This document shows positions 8,170 to 16,257 of a stretch of DNA of 64,000 nucleotides, one piece after another. Position 1 is the stretch's first letter; each line of letters opens with the position of its first letter. The translations under genes were made by a program, and so were the position numbers. The notes beneath the pieces are model-generated. The model did not search any database. It worked only from the letters and a program-made list of their open reading frames with translations, and was not told the origin of the DNA. The stretch comes from Bosea sp. NBC_00550. GTDB lineage: Bacteria > Pseudomonadota > Alphaproteobacteria > Rhizobiales > Beijerinckiaceae. Where the stretch lies: the NCBI RefSeq assembly GCF_026020075.1, contig NZ_CP102772.1, positions 4,492,501-4,556,500 of the forward strand, given 5' to 3'.

Positions 8170-9221
8170 GATGCAGCTCCGGATTTTACATCCGCGCCGT
8201 CATCCCGGGCGGAGCGAAGCGCAGACCCGGGATCCATGCCGGAGCGCTGATCGGTGGGGTTCAGGCATGGGTCCCGGGTCTCCCTTCGGTCGCCCGGGAC
8301 GACCTCGGAGCCTGAAACAAGCCCGCTTGCCGCCGCATCGCCCAGCATCGCGCCCCGATGCCCTTCGGCCCGGCGCGTCTCGCAGTAATGGCTGTCGGAG
8401 CAGACGAACATGCGCCCGCCCTGGTCGTCGATGACGACCTCGTCGAGATAGCTGTCATCAGCGCCGCACAAGCCGCAGGGTTGCGTCCAGCTCTGGATGC
8501 GGAAGGGGTGATCCTCGAAATCGAGGCTGCGCACGCTGGTATGGGGCGGCAGCGCGTAGATGCGCTTCTCGCGTCCGGCGCCGAAGAGCTGGAGCGCGGG
8601 CGACATATGCATCTTCGGATTGTCGAATTTCGGGATCGGCGAGGGCGCCATCACATAGCGGCCGTTGACCATGACCGGGTAGTCATAGGTCTTGGTGATC
8701 TCGCCGTAGCGGGCGATGTCCTCGTAGAGCTTGACCTGCATCAGCCCGTATTCGGCCCAGGCGTGCATCTTGCGGGTCTCGGCCTCACGTGGCTCCAGCC
8801 GACGCAGCGGCTCGGGCGTCGGCACCTGATAGACCATGACCTGTCCGCTCTTCAGCGGTGCCTCCGGGATGCGGTGGCGGGTCTGGATGATCGTCGCCTC
8901 CTCCGTCGCCTCGCAGGTGCGGGCATCGGCGGTGCGCTCGAAGAACTTGCGGATCGAGACGGCGTTGGTGGTGTCGTCGGCGCCCTGGTCGATCACCTTG
9001 AGCGTATCGGCCGGGCCGATGATTGCGGCGGTGATCTGGATGCCACCCGTGCCCCAGCCGCGGGCGAGCGGCATCTCGCGCGAGCCGAACGGTACCTGAT
9101 AGCCGGGCACCGCGACCGCCTTGAGCAAAGCGCGGCGGATCATCCGCTTGGTCTGCTCATCGAGATAGGCGTAGTTGTAAGCCGGCTTTGTATCGTCTGC
9201 CGGTATTTGATGGATGGTCAT
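8166..9221 (-). CDS. phnJ: C-P lyase PhnJ with a repeat-derived C-terminal tail
   Basis: 351 residues against 281 in E. coli. It is the radical SAM enzyme that cleaves the carbon-phosphorus bond of ribose 1-methylphosphonate 5-phosphate. The conserved core ends near residue 290. The four conserved cysteines are at 249 and 252 (PCGLCGADD) and 274 and 280 (FVCSDSHYC), so the Fe-S site looks intact. Residues about 306-342 are encoded by a family C palindromic element (8198-8304) read in frame, giving RETRDPCLNPTDQRSGMDPG and an extra cysteine. The frame then runs to a TGA overlapping phnK. Whether the tail is tolerated, cleaved or functional is unknown. Confidence 0.94.
   Translation of the reverse strand: MTIHQIPADDTKPAYNYAYLDEQTKRMIRRALLKAVAVPGYQVPFGSREMPLARGWGTGGIQITAAIIGPADTLKVIDQGADDTTNAVSIRKFFERTADARTCEATEEATIIQTRHRIPEAPLKSGQVMVYQVPTPEPLRRLEPREAETRKMHAWAEYGLMQVKLYEDIARYGEITKTYDYPVMVNGRYVMAPSPIPKFDNPKMHMSPALQLFGAGREKRIYALPPHTSVRSLDFEDHPFRIQSWTQPCGLCGADDSYLDEVVIDDQGGRMFVCSDSHYCETRRAEGHRGAMLGDAAASGLVSGSEVVPGDRRETRDPCLNPTDQRSGMDPGSALRSARDDGADVKSGAAS
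8198..8304. repeat. Palindromic element, family C, inside the phnJ coding sequence
   Basis: It runs from CGTCATCCCGGGC to GCCCGGGACGAC, with inner GACCCGGGATCCATG and CATGGGTCCCGGGTC arms. The right end has diverged (GACGAC for ATGACG). It encodes roughly PhnJ residues 306-342. Confidence 0.88.
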
Positions 9222-10405
9222 TCCGCAGCCTCCGGCATGGCATTCTGCTCTTGGGCCAGCCGCTCCTCGCGCTCCCTGCGGATGCGGCGGATCAGCTCGA
9301 GCTCGCCCTGGAAATCGACATAATGCGGCAGCTTGAGATGCTCGACGAAGCCGGCGGCCTCGACATTGTCGGCGTGGTAGAGGACGAACTCGTCCTGCTG
9401 CGCCGGATAGCTGGCGGCTTCGCCGAATTCGCGCGCCTTCAAGGCACGGTCGACCAGCGACATCGACATCGCCTTGCGCTCGCTATGGCCGAAGACGAGG
9501 CCGTAACCGCGGGTGAATTGCGGCGGGACTTCCTTCGAGCCCTGGAACTGGTTGACCATCTGGCATTCGGTCAGGGTGATGTCACCGAGATCAACGGCGA
9601 AGCCGAGCTCTTCCGGCACGAATTCGACCGCGACCTCGCCGACGCGGACCTCGCCGACGAAGGGATGCGAGCCGCCGAAGCCGCGCTGCACGGAATAACC
9701 GAGGCCGAGCAGAAAGCCCTCATCGCCGCGCGCCATCGACTGCAGGCGCACGTCGCGATCGGCCGGGAAGGAGACAGGATCGCGCGTCAGGTCGAAGGGC
9801 CGCGGATCGCCCTCCGGCGGCTCTTCCGCCTCCATCAGCCCTTCGGCGCCGAGGATATCGGGCACGCGCGGCATGGTAGCATCGAGGGGAGCTTTCAGGT
9901 CGTCATGCTCGGGCTTGACCCGAGCATCTCCTGACACCGAGGCTCCGGCGCCTTCTGGTCCTGAGATGGCCGGGTCGAGCCCGGCCATGACGTCGGGGGA
10001 ATCCATCAGCGCGAAGTCGAACAGCCGGTGGGTGTAGTCATAGGTCGGGCCGAGCACCTGCCCGCCCGGCAGGTCCTTGTAGGTCGCCGAGATACGGCGG
10101 CGGATCGCCATGGCGGCGGTGTCGAGCGGCTCGGAGGAGCCGAAGCGGGGCAGCGTCGTGCGATAGGCCCGCATCAGGAAGGCGGCCTCGATCACGTCGC
10201 CCTGCGACTGCTTCAGCGCGAGCGCCGCGAGGTCCTGGTCGTAGAGCGAACCCTCGTTCATCACGCGGGCGCAGGCCAGCGCCTGCTGCTCACGGATCTG
10301 GGCGACACTGATCTCCGGCACGGCCGGGTCGCCGCGGCGGGCTTCGGCGACGAGATCATGCGTGGCGAGGATGGCGGCTTCGCCACCTTTGACTGCGACG
10401 TACAT
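9218..10405 (-). CDS. phnI: C-P lyase subunit PhnI carrying an in-frame palindromic insert
   Basis: 395 residues against 354 in E. coli. I chose the ATG at 10405 (MYVAVKGGEA), behind a GGGAG site, over a TTG two codons earlier. With PhnG and PhnH it makes ribose 1-methylphosphonate 5-triphosphate from ATP and the phosphonate. Conserved blocks are GGQVLGPTYDYTHRLFDF, MARGDEGFLLGLGYSVQRGF, VPEELGFAVDLGD, TRGYGLVFGHSERKAM and HLKLPHYVDFQ. Residues about 138-169 (VMAGLDPAIS...ARVKPEHDDL) come from a family B element at 9901-9992, inserted in the linker after THRLFDF. Overlaps the phnJ start by 4 bp. Confidence 0.95.
   Translation of the reverse strand: MYVAVKGGEAAILATHDLVAEARRGDPAVPEISVAQIREQQALACARVMNEGSLYDQDLAALALKQSQGDVIEAAFLMRAYRTTLPRFGSSEPLDTAAMAIRRRISATYKDLPGGQVLGPTYDYTHRLFDFALMDSPDVMAGLDPAISGPEGAGASVSGDARVKPEHDDLKAPLDATMPRVPDILGAEGLMEAEEPPEGDPRPFDLTRDPVSFPADRDVRLQSMARGDEGFLLGLGYSVQRGFGGSHPFVGEVRVGEVAVEFVPEELGFAVDLGDITLTECQMVNQFQGSKEVPPQFTRGYGLVFGHSERKAMSMSLVDRALKAREFGEAASYPAQQDEFVLYHADNVEAAGFVEHLKLPHYVDFQGELELIRRIRREREERLAQEQNAMPEAAE
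9901..9992. repeat. Palindromic element, family B, inside the phnI coding sequence
   Basis: 92 bp from CGTCATGCTCGGGCTTGACC to GGGTCGAGCCCGGCCATGACG-like ends. The same length and left end occur in the intergenic copy at 12301-12392. It is open in the phnI frame throughout. Confidence 0.92.
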
Positions 10406-10427
10406 CAGCAAGACTCCCGGTGGGGCA

Positions 10428-11030
10428 TCAGCGGGGCTCCTCGATCTGCGTCGAACGCGGCAGGCCGATCAGGCTGTCACCATGGGCGAAGACGACGTCG
10501 ACCCCGAGCGGATAGAGCGCGCTGTTCTCGCTAAGCTCCTCGGTGAAGCCCGGGTGCAGGCCCTGAGGCGCGATCGAGCGCGAGCCGAGAATGCCGGGGC
10601 CTGAGAGCGAGAAGCCCGCGCCGCCATCCAGAGCAGCGCATTGCACGAACACGGTTGTCGAGCGATCCGGGAACTGGTCGTTGCCGGGATTGAAAGCGGC
10701 GAGCTTCGGCCCATCCGCCGCGCTGTCGATCACGGCGAAGGCGGCCTCAGCGGGATCGTCGACTAAGGCGGCGCCGCAATGGAAGCGCAGCCAGGCGCCG
10801 GCCGGGCCGTCGCGCAGGGCTTCCGGCAGCCAGACCGGCGTCTCGTAATCGGCGAGCGTCAGCAAAGCAGTCGCCGTCGCGATGTCGAGCCCTTCCGGCG
10901 GCGTGATCTCGGCCACGACGCGCTGCAGCATGCCGGGCTCGGACAGGGCGCTGAGCAGGGCGCGGAAGGCCGTTTGCGACTGGAAGACCGGGTCCGAGAA
11001 ACCGGGGGAGATCATGGCTTGAGCCGACAT
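10428..11030 (-). CDS. phnH: C-P lyase subunit PhnH
   Basis: 200 residues (E. coli 194). Typical PhnH features are FSDPVFQSQTAFRALLSALSE near the N-terminus, LLTLADYETPVWL and GPGILGSR. It is a PLP-transferase-fold subunit without PLP, part of the PhnGHI nucleosidase/transferase complex. Start and phnG stop overlap as TGATG. It is 22 bp upstream of phnI. Confidence 0.95.
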   Translation of the reverse strand: MSAQAMISPGFSDPVFQSQTAFRALLSALSEPGMLQRVVAEITPPEGLDIATATALLTLADYETPVWLPEALRDGPAGAWLRFHCGAALVDDPAEAAFAVIDSAADGPKLAAFNPGNDQFPDRSTTVFVQCAALDGGAGFSLSGPGILGSRSIAPQGLHPGFTEELSENSALYPLGVDVVFAHGDSLIGLPRSTQIEEPR

Positions 11031-11461
11031 CACGAACCCCTGACCAGCGTGAAGAAATCGACCTTGGTCGCCGCCGCCTTGCGCGAGGCGAGGTCGCGGG
11101 CGGTGGCCTGCTGCGCGGCGAGCGTGGCGACGCCTTGATGCAGTCCGCTGCCATCGGCCTCGTCCTGAAGCCGGGCGTCGAGCAGGGCGGCGAGCCGCGC
11201 CTTCCGGCCGTCGCGGCCGAGCGCATAGGAAAACCCCATCCGCCCGCTGGAGAGGCGCACGACGCAACGCGTCACGGTGGCTTCGCCGAGGTTGAAGCGG
11301 CGTCCGGCGCCGCCGGCGCGGCCCTCGACCATCACCGTTCCGGTCTCCGGCGCCTTCAGCACGTCGTGGTCGGGCGGGTCGCCGAGCAGGCTCTCGATCT
11401 CGGCGCGGGAGGCGCGCGCCAGCGTCGCCATCCAGCTTTGTCTCGGGGTTCTCTGGCTCAT
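11030..11461 (-). CDS. phnG: C-P lyase subunit PhnG
   Basis: 143 residues (E. coli 150) and the first gene of the leftward core operon. It carries the PhnG signatures RQSWMATLARA, GTVMVEGRAGG, FNLGEATVTRC and GFSYALGRD. PhnG completes the phosphonate-activating PhnGHI complex. The 88-bp divergent space to phnF holds two PhnF-type operator candidates. Confidence 0.95.
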   Translation of the reverse strand: MSQRTPRQSWMATLARASRAEIESLLGDPPDHDVLKAPETGTVMVEGRAGGAGRRFNLGEATVTRCVVRLSSGRMGFSYALGRDGRKARLAALLDARLQDEADGSGLHQGVATLAAQQATARDLASRKAAATKVDFFTLVRGS

Positions 11462-11475
11462 CGGCGCGGGCTCGC

Positions 11476-11504
11476 TGGTCAGTTCCGAATGTCTAGACTA
11501 TACT
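11476..11504 (+). promoter_or_regulatory. Candidate promoter of phnF with operator between -35 and -10
   Basis: TGGTCA (11476-11481) and TATACT (11499-11504) are separated by 17 bp, 4/6 and near-perfect matches to sigma-70 hexamers. The perfect 8-bp palindrome GTCTAGAC (11491-11498) lies between them, so a bound repressor would block polymerase. It resembles the core of PhnF sites (GGTATAGACC-like). Confidence 0.5.
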
Positions 11505-11520
11505 AGGGGAGTTGATGGAA

Positions 11521-11534
11521 AAGGTCTATACTTT
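11521..11534. promoter_or_regulatory. Candidate PhnF operator
   Basis: AAGGTCTATACTTT, or AAAGTATAGACCTT on the other strand. It contains GTATAGACC, 9 contiguous bases of TGGTATAGACCA, the site known for mycobacterial PhnF. It lies 16-29 bp before the phnF start and inside the phnG-phnF intergenic space, so one repressor could control both directions. Confidence 0.55.
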
Positions 11535-11549
11535 TCGGATGAAATTTTG

Positions 11550-12293
11550 ATGACGGACACAGCAATCGCCGAACCGGATGGCGGCACTGCCTGGCGACGT
11601 ATCGCCGACGAACTGGCGGAGGCGATCGGGCGTGGCGAGTACAAGCTCGGCGACACGCTGCCGGCCTCGGTCGCGCTGGCCGAGCGCTACGGCGTGCATC
11701 GCCATACGGTGCGGCAGGCCTTCCGCCATCTCGCCGAGCAGGGGCTGGTGACGGTCTCGCGCGGCCGCGGCACGCAGGTGACGGCGCCGCGCCTGCCGTA
11801 TCCGATCGGCCGGCGCGTCAGCATGCGCACCAATATGGGCAAGCTCGGCATCCTCGGCACGAGCCGCATGCTCGCGGCCGAGACGGTGGTGGGCGAGGCG
11901 CCAGCCTGCGCGGCGCTCGGCCTGAAGAACGGGACGCCGCTCTGGCGCGTGCAGGGTGTCAGCCTGGCCGACGGCGTGCCGATGGGCACCGGCACGCATT
12001 GGCTCTCGGTCGAGCGCTTTCCCGATTTCGACAAGGCCTATCGCGAGGCGGCCGGCTCGATCACGGCTGCCTTCAAGATCTACGGCATCACGGATTACGT
12101 GCGCCTGTCGACGCGGTTGACGGCGCGGCTCGCCGACGAGCACGAGGCCGAACTGCTGGAGATCGCGCCCGAGGCAGCCGTGATGATCTCGACGGCGGTC
12201 GACGCGCTGCCCGACCTGACACCGATCCATCTCGTCAGCAGCGTCTTTGCGGCTGAGCGCATGGAGATGGTGATCGAGCCGTTCGGGGATTGA
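11550..12293 (+). CDS. phnF: GntR/HutC-family phosphonate regulator PhnF
   Basis: 247 residues, start at the ATG at 11550. The N-terminal winged helix (WRRIADELAEAI, ASVALAERYGVHRHTVRQAF, VSRGRGTQV) is followed by a UTRA ligand-binding domain (AETVVGEAPACAALGL, LWRVQGVSLADGVPMG, YVRLSTRLTARLADEHEA). PhnF proteins repress phosphonate genes in the absence of substrate. Divergent from phnG with two operator-like sites between. An upstream ATG-less extension was discarded. Confidence 0.92.
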   Translation: MTDTAIAEPDGGTAWRRIADELAEAIGRGEYKLGDTLPASVALAERYGVHRHTVRQAFRHLAEQGLVTVSRGRGTQVTAPRLPYPIGRRVSMRTNMGKLGILGTSRMLAAETVVGEAPACAALGLKNGTPLWRVQGVSLADGVPMGTGTHWLSVERFPDFDKAYREAAGSITAAFKIYGITDYVRLSTRLTARLADEHEAELLEIAPEAAVMISTAVDALPDLTPIHLVSSVFAAERMEMVIEPFGD

Positions 12294-12300
12294 ACCGCTC

Positions 12301-12392
12301 CGTCATGCTCGGGCTTGACCCGAGCATCTCAGGACGGAGAGGCGCCCTCTGCCTTCTTGCAAGAGATTCTCGGGTCAAGCCCGAGAATGACG
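12301..12392. repeat. Palindromic element, family B, between convergent phnF and phnE
   Basis: 92 bp with near-perfect inverted ends CGTCATGCTCGGGCTTGACC and GGGTCAAGCCCGAGAATGACG-type. It is the only structure between the two convergent genes, so it may also act as a bidirectional transcript end. Confidence 0.9.
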
Positions 12393-12405
12393 CGCCAAGC
12401 CGAGC

Positions 12406-13260
12406 TTAACTCGCCCGCTTGCCGATGATCGCGAAGCGCAGCTTGCCGGAGAGGAAGTCGATGGCCGAGACCGCGGCGAGGATCAGCAGGATCAGGAAGG
12501 AGACCTGCTGCCATTCGAGCGTGCGGATCGTCTCGGCGAGATAGAGGCCGATGCCGCCGGCGCCGACGATGCCGATGATCGTCGAGGAGCGGGTGTTCGA
12601 CTCGATATAATAGAGCACCTGGCTCGCGATCACCGGAAGGACCTGCGGCAGCAGGCCGAAGCGGATCTCATGCGCCTTGCCGCCGCCGACCGAGGCGACG
12701 CCTTCGACAGCTTTGCGGTCGGCCGCCTCGATCGCTTCCGAATAGAGCTTGCCGAAGGCGCCGAGATCGCTGGTCATGATCGCAAGCATGCCGGCGAAGG
12801 GGCCGAGGCCGACGACATTCACCCAGATCAGCGCCCAGATCAGCGCATCGACGCCGCGCACCGTGTCGAGCGAGCGGCGGGCGAGGAAATGCACGACGCG
12901 GTTGGCGACGACGTTGCGCGCGGCGATGAAGCCGAGCGGCAAGGCGAGCGCCGCCGCCAGCACGGTGCCGAGGAAGGCGATCGCGACGGTCTCGAACAGC
13001 GCCTGCACGAAGATCAGGGCGCGGGTCCAGGACCCCGGATGCGGCGGCAGCATCAGCGCGACGAAGGAGCCGAGATTGCCGAGCCCGGCGATGATCTTCC
13101 AGAGCGTCGTCTCGAGCGTGGTCAGTCCGTAGAGGAAGATGCCGAGCAGAGCGACGATGGTGCCGATGGTCGCGAGTTTCGTCTTGAGCGATCCACGGAT
13201 CGCGGCCTGGTGGCGGCTCAGGATGGCCGAGCGCTCGGCCGTGTCGAGGGCGAGGCTCAT
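12406..13260 (-). CDS. phnE: Phosphonate ABC transporter permease PhnE (second copy)
   Basis: 284 residues with about six membrane helices. The BPD_transp_1 coupling loop reads VEGVASVGGGKAHEIRFGLLPQVLP, followed by NTRSSTIIGIVGAGGIG. It pairs with the upstream permease as the membrane channel for phosphonates. The start overlaps the stop of the first phnE (ATGA). Two unequal phnE genes are usual in rhizobial phnCDEE operons. Confidence 0.92.
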   Translation of the reverse strand: MSLALDTAERSAILSRHQAAIRGSLKTKLATIGTIVALLGIFLYGLTTLETTLWKIIAGLGNLGSFVALMLPPHPGSWTRALIFVQALFETVAIAFLGTVLAAALALPLGFIAARNVVANRVVHFLARRSLDTVRGVDALIWALIWVNVVGLGPFAGMLAIMTSDLGAFGKLYSEAIEAADRKAVEGVASVGGGKAHEIRFGLLPQVLPVIASQVLYYIESNTRSSTIIGIVGAGGIGLYLAETIRTLEWQQVSFLILLILAAVSAIDFLSGKLRFAIIGKRAS

Positions 13261-14138
13261 CGGCCGTGCTCCAGGCTGAGGAGTGCGTGGCGCAGCCGCT
13301 CGGTGCCGTAGTCGATCAGCATCACCGTGACGATGATCAGCAGCAGGATGGCGCTGACATCGGTGAAGTAGAATTTGCGGATCGCTTCGATCAAATCCTG
13401 GCCGATGCCGCCGGCGCCGACGAAGCCCATGATCGAGGCGCCGCGGACATTGATCTCGAAGCGCAGCAGCGCGTAGCTGGCGAAATTGGAGAGCACCTGG
13501 GGCACGACGGCGAAGCGCACGATCTGCCACCAGCCGCCGCCTGTGGCGGTGACGCCGTCGACCGGCTTCAGGTCGATGTTCTCGACGACTTCCGAGAAGA
13601 GCTTGCCGAGCGCGCCCATGGTGTGGATCGCGATGGCGAGCACGCCGGGCAAGGGTCCGAGTCCGAAGGCGATGACGAAGATCAGCGCGAAGACGATCTC
13701 GGGAACGGTGCGGCAGAATTCGAGGTAGCGGCGGACTGCGAAGCGCAGCCAGGCGGACCGGCCGAGATTGGCCGCGGCGGCGAAGCAGAACAGGAAGGCG
13801 CCGATGGCGCCGAGCACGGTGCCGACATAGGCGATCAGGACGGTCTGCCAGAGCAGCTTCAGCCAGCCCTTCAGGCCCCAGTACCATTCGGCGAGGTCGG
13901 CACCGAAGCTGGAGAGGCGCAGTGTCGGCAGCGTCTCGAAGATGTATTTCGGGAAGCGGTGGATGTTCTCGGCGAACTTGCCGAGATCGACCTCCGAACC
14001 CCGCGCCGCGAGCAGCACGCAGACGATGAAGACGGCGGCGCCGATGAAGGCCTGCCGGCGCTTGACGGTCGCCGCCTGCCGATAGGCTTCGGCATGGGCC
14101 CGGATGGCCGGGTCGTTGCGATCGATCGCGAGTGTCAT
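13257..14138 (-). CDS. phnE: Phosphonate ABC transporter permease PhnE (first copy)
   Basis: 293 residues. After a cytoplasmic N-terminus (to about residue 28) come about six hydrophobic segments and the EAA-type loop VDGVTATGGGWWQIVRFAVVPQ, then NVRGASIMGFVGAGGIGQDL. It lies 143 bp downstream of phnD, with a family B element between them that may lower permease expression relative to the receptor. Confidence 0.92.
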   Translation of the reverse strand: MTLAIDRNDPAIRAHAEAYRQAATVKRRQAFIGAAVFIVCVLLAARGSEVDLGKFAENIHRFPKYIFETLPTLRLSSFGADLAEWYWGLKGWLKLLWQTVLIAYVGTVLGAIGAFLFCFAAAANLGRSAWLRFAVRRYLEFCRTVPEIVFALIFVIAFGLGPLPGVLAIAIHTMGALGKLFSEVVENIDLKPVDGVTATGGGWWQIVRFAVVPQVLSNFASYALLRFEINVRGASIMGFVGAGGIGQDLIEAIRKFYFTDVSAILLLIIVTVMLIDYGTERLRHALLSLEHGR

Positions 14139-14194
14139 GGAGAGGCGCTTCCGAGAGGTCGCGGGGACCGGCTGGCGCCGACCCCGGACAAGGG

Positions 14195-14273
14195 CGTCAT
14201 TCTCGGGCGAAGCGAAGCGCGGAGCCCTGAGAATCTCTGGCGAGAGATGCCCGGGTCAAGCCCGGGCATGACG
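14195..14273. repeat. Palindromic element, family B, between phnD and phnE
   Basis: 79 bp from CGTCATTCTCGGGCGAAGCG to GGTCAAGCCCGGGCATGACG-type ends, with inner GAGAATCTC and GAGAGATGCCC. The two arms come from differing subtypes. Confidence 0.88.
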
Positions 14274-14281
14274 GATGCTGC

Positions 14282-15211
14282 TTACGACGACTTCTTCTTG
14301 CGGAGTTCGTCGACGAACTTGTTCAGCTCGATGATCGGCTCGTAGGACTTGTTGTCGACGGCGACGAGCGGGCCCTGCTTGCCTTCATAGATCTTGTCGA
14401 AGGCGACCTTGTCCTTGGTGGCGAGGTTCAGCACCGCGTCGCGGATCTTGGCCTTCAGGTCGTCGGGCAGGTCGGTGAGATAGGCCATCGGCGAGTTCAC
14501 GATCTGCTCGGACTTGTAGATGATCCGGAAATCCTCGGCCTTGACCATGTTCTTGCGGGCCATGCGCAGGAGGTTCGATTCCTGCTCGTCGTTCCACCAG
14601 TTGGCGGCGATGTCGACGGTGCCCTGCTGCAGCGCGATCACCGCGTTCTCGTGGCTGCCGGTATAGACGACCTTGGAGAAGAAGGTTTCCGGCTCGATCT
14701 TCATGCCGTTGAGCACGAAGCGCGGTACGTTGTTGCCCGAGGTGGAATTGGGGTCGACGAGGCCGAGGTTCTTGCCCTTGAGGTCCTCGACCTTCTGATA
14801 GGGCGAGTCCTTCTTCACGTAGAACACCGAGTGATAGCCCTTGGTGCCGTCGAGGTTGGTCTCGATCGCGAAGGCGTCGACCTTGGCGCCGGTCATGCGG
14901 GCGCGGGCGAAGGACGCCGGGCCGTACATGCCGATATGGATGTTGCCGGCGCGCTGGCCCTCGATGATCGCGGCGTAGTCGTTGGCGATGCGCAGCGTCA
15001 CCTTGGTGCCGAGCTCCTTCGAAAGGTAGTTCACGAAGGGGGTGTAGCGCTCGACGACGCCCGAGGCGTTCTCGGCCGGGATGATCGCGAAGATCAGCTC
15101 GGGATACTTCGCCTTCCAGTCCTGGGCGAAAGCAACGTTGCTAAAAGGCTGGGCGGCGGTGGCGGCAAGGCCGGCGGCGGCGAGCTTGAGGGTATGGCGA
15201 CGGGTCAGCAT
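14282..15211 (-). CDS. phnD: Phosphonate ABC transporter periplasmic receptor PhnD
   Basis: 309 residues with a Tat-like/Sec leader (MLTRRHTLKLAAAGLAATAA, cleavage near NVAFA-QDW). It has the family hallmarks LIFAIIPAENASGVVERY, GNIHIGMYGPASFARAR, DPNSTSGNNVPRF and a helical lysine-rich C-terminus. It binds phosphonates in the periplasm for PhnCEE. AGGAG lies 8 nt before the start. The twin Arg in RRHTLK is weak for Tat (no SRRxFLK). Confidence 0.95.
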   Translation of the reverse strand: MLTRRHTLKLAAAGLAATAAQPFSNVAFAQDWKAKYPELIFAIIPAENASGVVERYTPFVNYLSKELGTKVTLRIANDYAAIIEGQRAGNIHIGMYGPASFARARMTGAKVDAFAIETNLDGTKGYHSVFYVKKDSPYQKVEDLKGKNLGLVDPNSTSGNNVPRFVLNGMKIEPETFFSKVVYTGSHENAVIALQQGTVDIAANWWNDEQESNLLRMARKNMVKAEDFRIIYKSEQIVNSPMAYLTDLPDDLKAKIRDAVLNLATKDKVAFDKIYEGKQGPLVAVDNKSYEPIIELNKFVDELRKKKSS

Positions 15212-15250
15212 TGGGTCTGCTCCTGGTTGCTGTCGGGATAGTCTTCTCGC

Positions 15251-15272
15251 GGCGCCGGCCCCGGGCCGCGCC
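15251..15272 (-). other. Hairpin between phnC and phnD
   Basis: GGCGC pairs with GCGCC and GGCC with GGCC around a 3-nt loop with one bulged base. There is no T-run, so it is more likely an RNA stabiliser or processing site than a terminator. Confidence 0.35.
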
Positions 15273-15287
15273 GGCGATGCTTTGACG

Positions 15288-16106
15288 TCAGGCGATCTTC
15301 TGGCGGGCGCGCTTCGCTTCGGAGGCGGCGATGGCGTCGAGCGCATCCAGCGCCTCGGCCCCGGCATCCTTGGCCTCGATGCCGTAGAGCTCGGCCGCGA
15401 CCTCGCGGGTCAACGCCTGCGGCACGTCGTCGAACACGACCTTGCCGGCCGACATGCCGATCAGCCGGTCGCAATACTTCGCGGCGATGTCGAGGTCGTG
15501 CAGGTTGCAGACCACGGTGATGCCGTCCTCGCGATTGATGCGGAACAGCGCGTCCATCACGACCTGGGTGTTGCGTGGGTCGAGCGAGGCGATCGGCTCG
15601 TCGGCGAGGATGATGCGCGGCTCCTGGACGAGCGCGCGGGCGATGGCGACGCGCTGCTGCTGGCCGCCCGAGAGGGTCTCGGTGCGCTGTGCAAGGAGAT
15701 GTCCCATATCGAGACGCTCAAGAGCCGCGATAGCACGGATCTTGTCGTCTTCCGAGAAGCTCTTGACCAGCGTCAGCGCGACGGATCGATGGTTGAGGCG
15801 GCCGAGCAGCACATTGGTCAGCACGTCCAGGCGGCCGACGAGGTTGAACTGCTGGAAGATCATCGCCGTGTCGCGGCGCCAGCGCCGAAGCGAAGCGCCC
15901 TTCAGCGCCGTGACGTCCTGCTCCTCGCAGACGATACGGCCCGAGGTCGGTTCGGCCAGGCGGTTCAGCATGCGCAGCAACGTCGATTTGCCGGCTCCGG
16001 ACCGGCCGATCACGCCCACCATCTCGCCCTTCGGGATGGACAGCGCGACATTGTCGACGGCGTTCCTGTCGCCAAAGCGCTTGGTCAGGGCTTCGATACG
16101 CAGCAT
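15288..16106 (-). CDS. phnC: Phosphonate ABC transporter ATPase PhnC
   Basis: 272 residues, start at 16106 ([11 protein letters not shown]). Walker [11 protein letters not shown]-loop MIFQQFNLV, signature [15 protein letters not shown], Walker [14 protein letters not shown] and switch NLHDLD are intact. It powers import through the two PhnE permeases. It is the first gene of phnC-D-E-E, with a PHO box about 100 bp upstream. The C-terminus is extended by an acidic/alanine-rich tail ([19 protein letters not shown]). Confidence 0.94.
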   Translation of the reverse strand: MLRIEALTKRFGDRNAVDNVALSIPKGEMVGVIGRSGAGKSTLLRMLNRLAEPTSGRIVCEEQDVTALKGASLRRWRRDTAMIFQQFNLVGRLDVLTNVLLGRLNHRSVALTLVKSFSEDDKIRAIAALERLDMGHLLAQRTETLSGGQQQRVAIARALVQEPRIILADEPIASLDPRNTQVVMDALFRINREDGITVVCNLHDLDIAAKYCDRLIGMSAGKVVFDDVPQALTREVAAELYGIEAKDAGAEALDALDAIAASEAKRARQKIA

Positions 16107-16205
16107 GGATGGCTTCTCGGGCACGATACGGGCATGAGCGCGGCCCCGGCGGCCAAGGCCGAGGGGCAAGCGCGTCTCCATGGCGACGAGAGCTATCGGC
16201 TGCGA

Positions 16206-16223
16206 ATGACAGCGGCGTGACAG
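16206..16223 (-). promoter_or_regulatory. PHO box upstream of phnC
   Basis: On the minus strand CTGTCACGCCGCTGTCAT contains two CTGTCA repeats with an 11-nt period (TGTCA-N6-TGTCA), matching the PhoB consensus. A possible -10 (GATAGC-like) lies about 10 nt downstream. It predicts induction of phnCDEE by phosphate starvation. Confidence 0.75.
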
Positions 16224-16257
16224 CAGGCAGGGTAGGGCGAGTGCGGCCGGGGCCGTC

